A DNA stretch of 64,000 nt from Datnioides undecimradiatus (taxonomy: Eukaryota > Chordata > Actinopteri > Lobotiformes > Datnioididae). The stretch spans positions 3,066,001 to 3,130,000 of the forward strand of contig WARS01000031.1 of the NCBI GenBank assembly GCA_008933995.1, written 5' to 3'. Position 1 is the stretch's first letter. Each line of letters starts with the position of its first letter. The position numbers were made by a program, and so were the translations under genes. Below are positions 63,501 to 64,000 of the stretch, one piece after another. The notes beneath the pieces were generated by a model. It did no database searches. It was not told the origin of the DNA and worked only from the letters and a program-made list of their open reading frames with translations.

Positions 63501-64000
63501 TGTGAATTAGACTGGTGACTTACCACATAATGAGCTGCTTAAGATCTCCTTCAGAACAAAGTGAGAAAACCATTCAATTTGCAATTAATAGAATTTATAC
63601 AGTCATGTATATTGTACAGTTTAATAGATTATGTTGCACTACTCAAATGTTTGCACTGATGTAAATGAATGTTTTACCTTGCTCACAGGTCTCTTCTCTG
63701 TCTAAAGATGGGATTCTAATTCCAAACTGTAAAGCTATTTTGATGTAGTCCATTGGTACTTGAAGTAATGTTGCCATAAACTTTGAGATATACATCACAG
63801 CTGCATCCACAAGGCTGTTCACGGCACTCATAAAGTTCCCAGAAACAGGGAGATTTGACAGAATATTTATAAGTGTCTGCTGAAAACCATTTAATGCTGT
63901 TGTTGATTCCTCAATCGTAATGTAGGCCCTTAGGAAGCTGCTTGATTCTCCATCTCTATTCAGTGGAGTGCATGTCTGGGATCTCAGAGATGACACGAAC
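48457..64000 (-). CDS. strc: Stereocilin-like protein (mesothelin superfamily), 28 exons, 5' end beyond the window
   Basis: Stereocilin links hair-cell stereocilia to each other and to the tectorial membrane (family knowledge). Exons: 64,000-63,678 (partial), 63,550-63,526, 63,159-61,797, 61,482-60,643, 59,873-59,808, 59,178-59,068, 58,875-58,721, 58,140-57,954, 57,059-56,944, 56,797-56,668, 56,536-56,354, 55,828-55,790, 55,690-55,520, 55,259-55,119, 54,594-54,533, 54,353-54,218, 54,120-54,032, 53,905-53,770, 53,605-53,409, 52,870-52,780, 52,484-52,313, 51,747-51,572, 51,388-51,263, 50,690-50,548, 50,389-50,241, 50,009-49,912, 49,737-49,587, 48,566-48,457. All are GT/AG and in frame, about 1,894 residues here. 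The N-terminal part has six Cys/Trp modules and a seven-Asn run. The rest is helical, Leu-rich mesothelin-type repeats ([40 protein letters not shown]), then a GPI-like tail. The size argues against otoancorin (about 1,150) or mesothelin (about 630); human STRC has 1,775 residues and 29 exons. No break found. Confidence 0.82.
51860..52262 (+). repeat. Interspersed repeat with RFX-like X-box in a strc intron (copy 2)
   Basis: The copy runs from 'gttgcctggcaacc' (palindrome 51,876-51,890) through 'tctggtctttatgctaagata', 'taaccagctgctggg', 'atatagatcttctcatctaac', and ends near 'cccaaatgtcgcactgttcc'. It is the same family as 13,706-14,045, in opposite orientation and longer. It lies in the intron between the strc exons at 52,313 and 51,747. 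Confidence 0.7.
55697..55707 (-). repeat. C11 homopolymer inside a strc splice acceptor tract
   Basis: On the - strand, 11 consecutive C residues stand about 6 bases before the AG acceptor of the exon at 55,690. They form most of its polypyrimidine tract. Confidence 0.85.
57430..57705. repeat. Diverged repeat related to 51,860-52,262, in a strc intron
   Basis: 'gccgaagctaatagcctgc', 'tagctgtagcttc', 'ttctcatctcaata' and 'cattcctttaaaatg' resemble parts of the X-box-bearing family. This copy is more degraded, and the palindrome is not visible. It lies in the intron between the exons at 57,954 and 57,059. Confidence 0.4.
59275..59650. repeat. Diverged interspersed repeat in a strc intron (family of 3310-3790)
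   Basis: The copy contains 'ctgctagcagctctgtgagg', 'gtctgcatgctaacataac', 'gccatgttagcatactaac', and 'gtctgcaccaaattttgagcc'. It lies between the strc exons at 59,808 and 59,178. No open frame. Confidence 0.6.
61015..61035 (-). repeat. (AAC)7 trinucleotide repeat coding for Asn
   Basis: Seven AAC codons in frame in the strc exon 61,482-60,643 encode a poly-Asn linker flanked by Thr residues just after the sixth Cys/Trp module. Likely length-variable between individuals or species. Confidence 0.9.
61066..62660 (-). other. Six tandem Cys/Trp modules in the stereocilin-like protein
   Basis: Modules start at 62,660, 62,453, 62,225, 62,000, 61,479 and 61,227, each at a Cys codon. The shared pattern is C-x4-W, 12-15 residues, C, 12 residues, C, 7-8 residues, LL (IF in the second), 6-7 residues, W (Q in the second), x4, C. 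The third residue is Tyr in all six. Module length with linker is 69-84 residues. The first four are in exon 63,159-61,797 and the last two in exon 61,482-60,643. The intron falls one codon before the fifth module in phase 0, which suggests spread by tandem duplication. A degenerate copy precedes the first. I do not know a domain name for it. Confidence 0.8.

Noticed and set aside
48457..64000. Otoancorin or mesothelin as identity of the large - strand gene
   Set aside because: Same superfamily, but the product already exceeds 1,890 residues, much longer than either; stereocilin fits in length and exon number.

Overview
This window is vertebrate nuclear DNA, almost certainly from a ray-finned fish. 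Genes are split into short exons with GT/AG introns. The intergenic DNA is AT-rich with many CA, TA and AAAG microsatellites. Several diverged interspersed repeats look like families I remember from spiny-rayed (percomorph) teleosts; this is recall, not a database search. There are no bacterial operons, CRISPR arrays or phage genes.

Layout. Positions 1 to about 34,870 are a gene desert in which I find no exon I can defend. It holds microsatellites, old repeat copies, a roughly 500-bp polypurine tract, and several AT-core-rich blocks that look like conserved noncoding (enhancer) sequence. At about 34,874 a TATA box begins cilp (cartilage intermediate layer protein). It runs on the + strand with a noncoding first exon and eight coding exons (36,052-41,099), an intact 1,159-residue secreted matrix proprotein. 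Convergent to it on the - strand is eif3j (46,995-42,546), with eight coding exons and 245 residues. Upstream of eif3j, also on the - strand, is a very large mesothelin-superfamily gene that I call strc (stereocilin). Its last 28 exons (64,000-48,457) splice in frame through about 1,894 codons, and its 5' end lies beyond the right edge.

How the genes relate. They do not form a pathway: cilp is an extracellular matrix protein of cartilage-type tissue, eif3j a ubiquitous translation initiation factor, and strc a hair-cell surface protein of the inner ear. All three human counterparts lie on chromosome 15q (15q22, 15q21, 15q15), so the block is probably a rearranged remnant of ancestral linkage.

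Most interesting points: (1) six tandem, strictly spaced 4-Cys/2-Trp modules in the N-terminal part of the stereocilin-like protein, which I cannot match to a named domain; (2) a separate last exon, about 1 kb away, that supplies a GPI-anchor-like tail; (3) a teleost repeat carrying an RFX-type X-box palindrome, one copy of which lies in a strc intron; (4) clusters of POU/homeodomain-type motifs in the gene desert.
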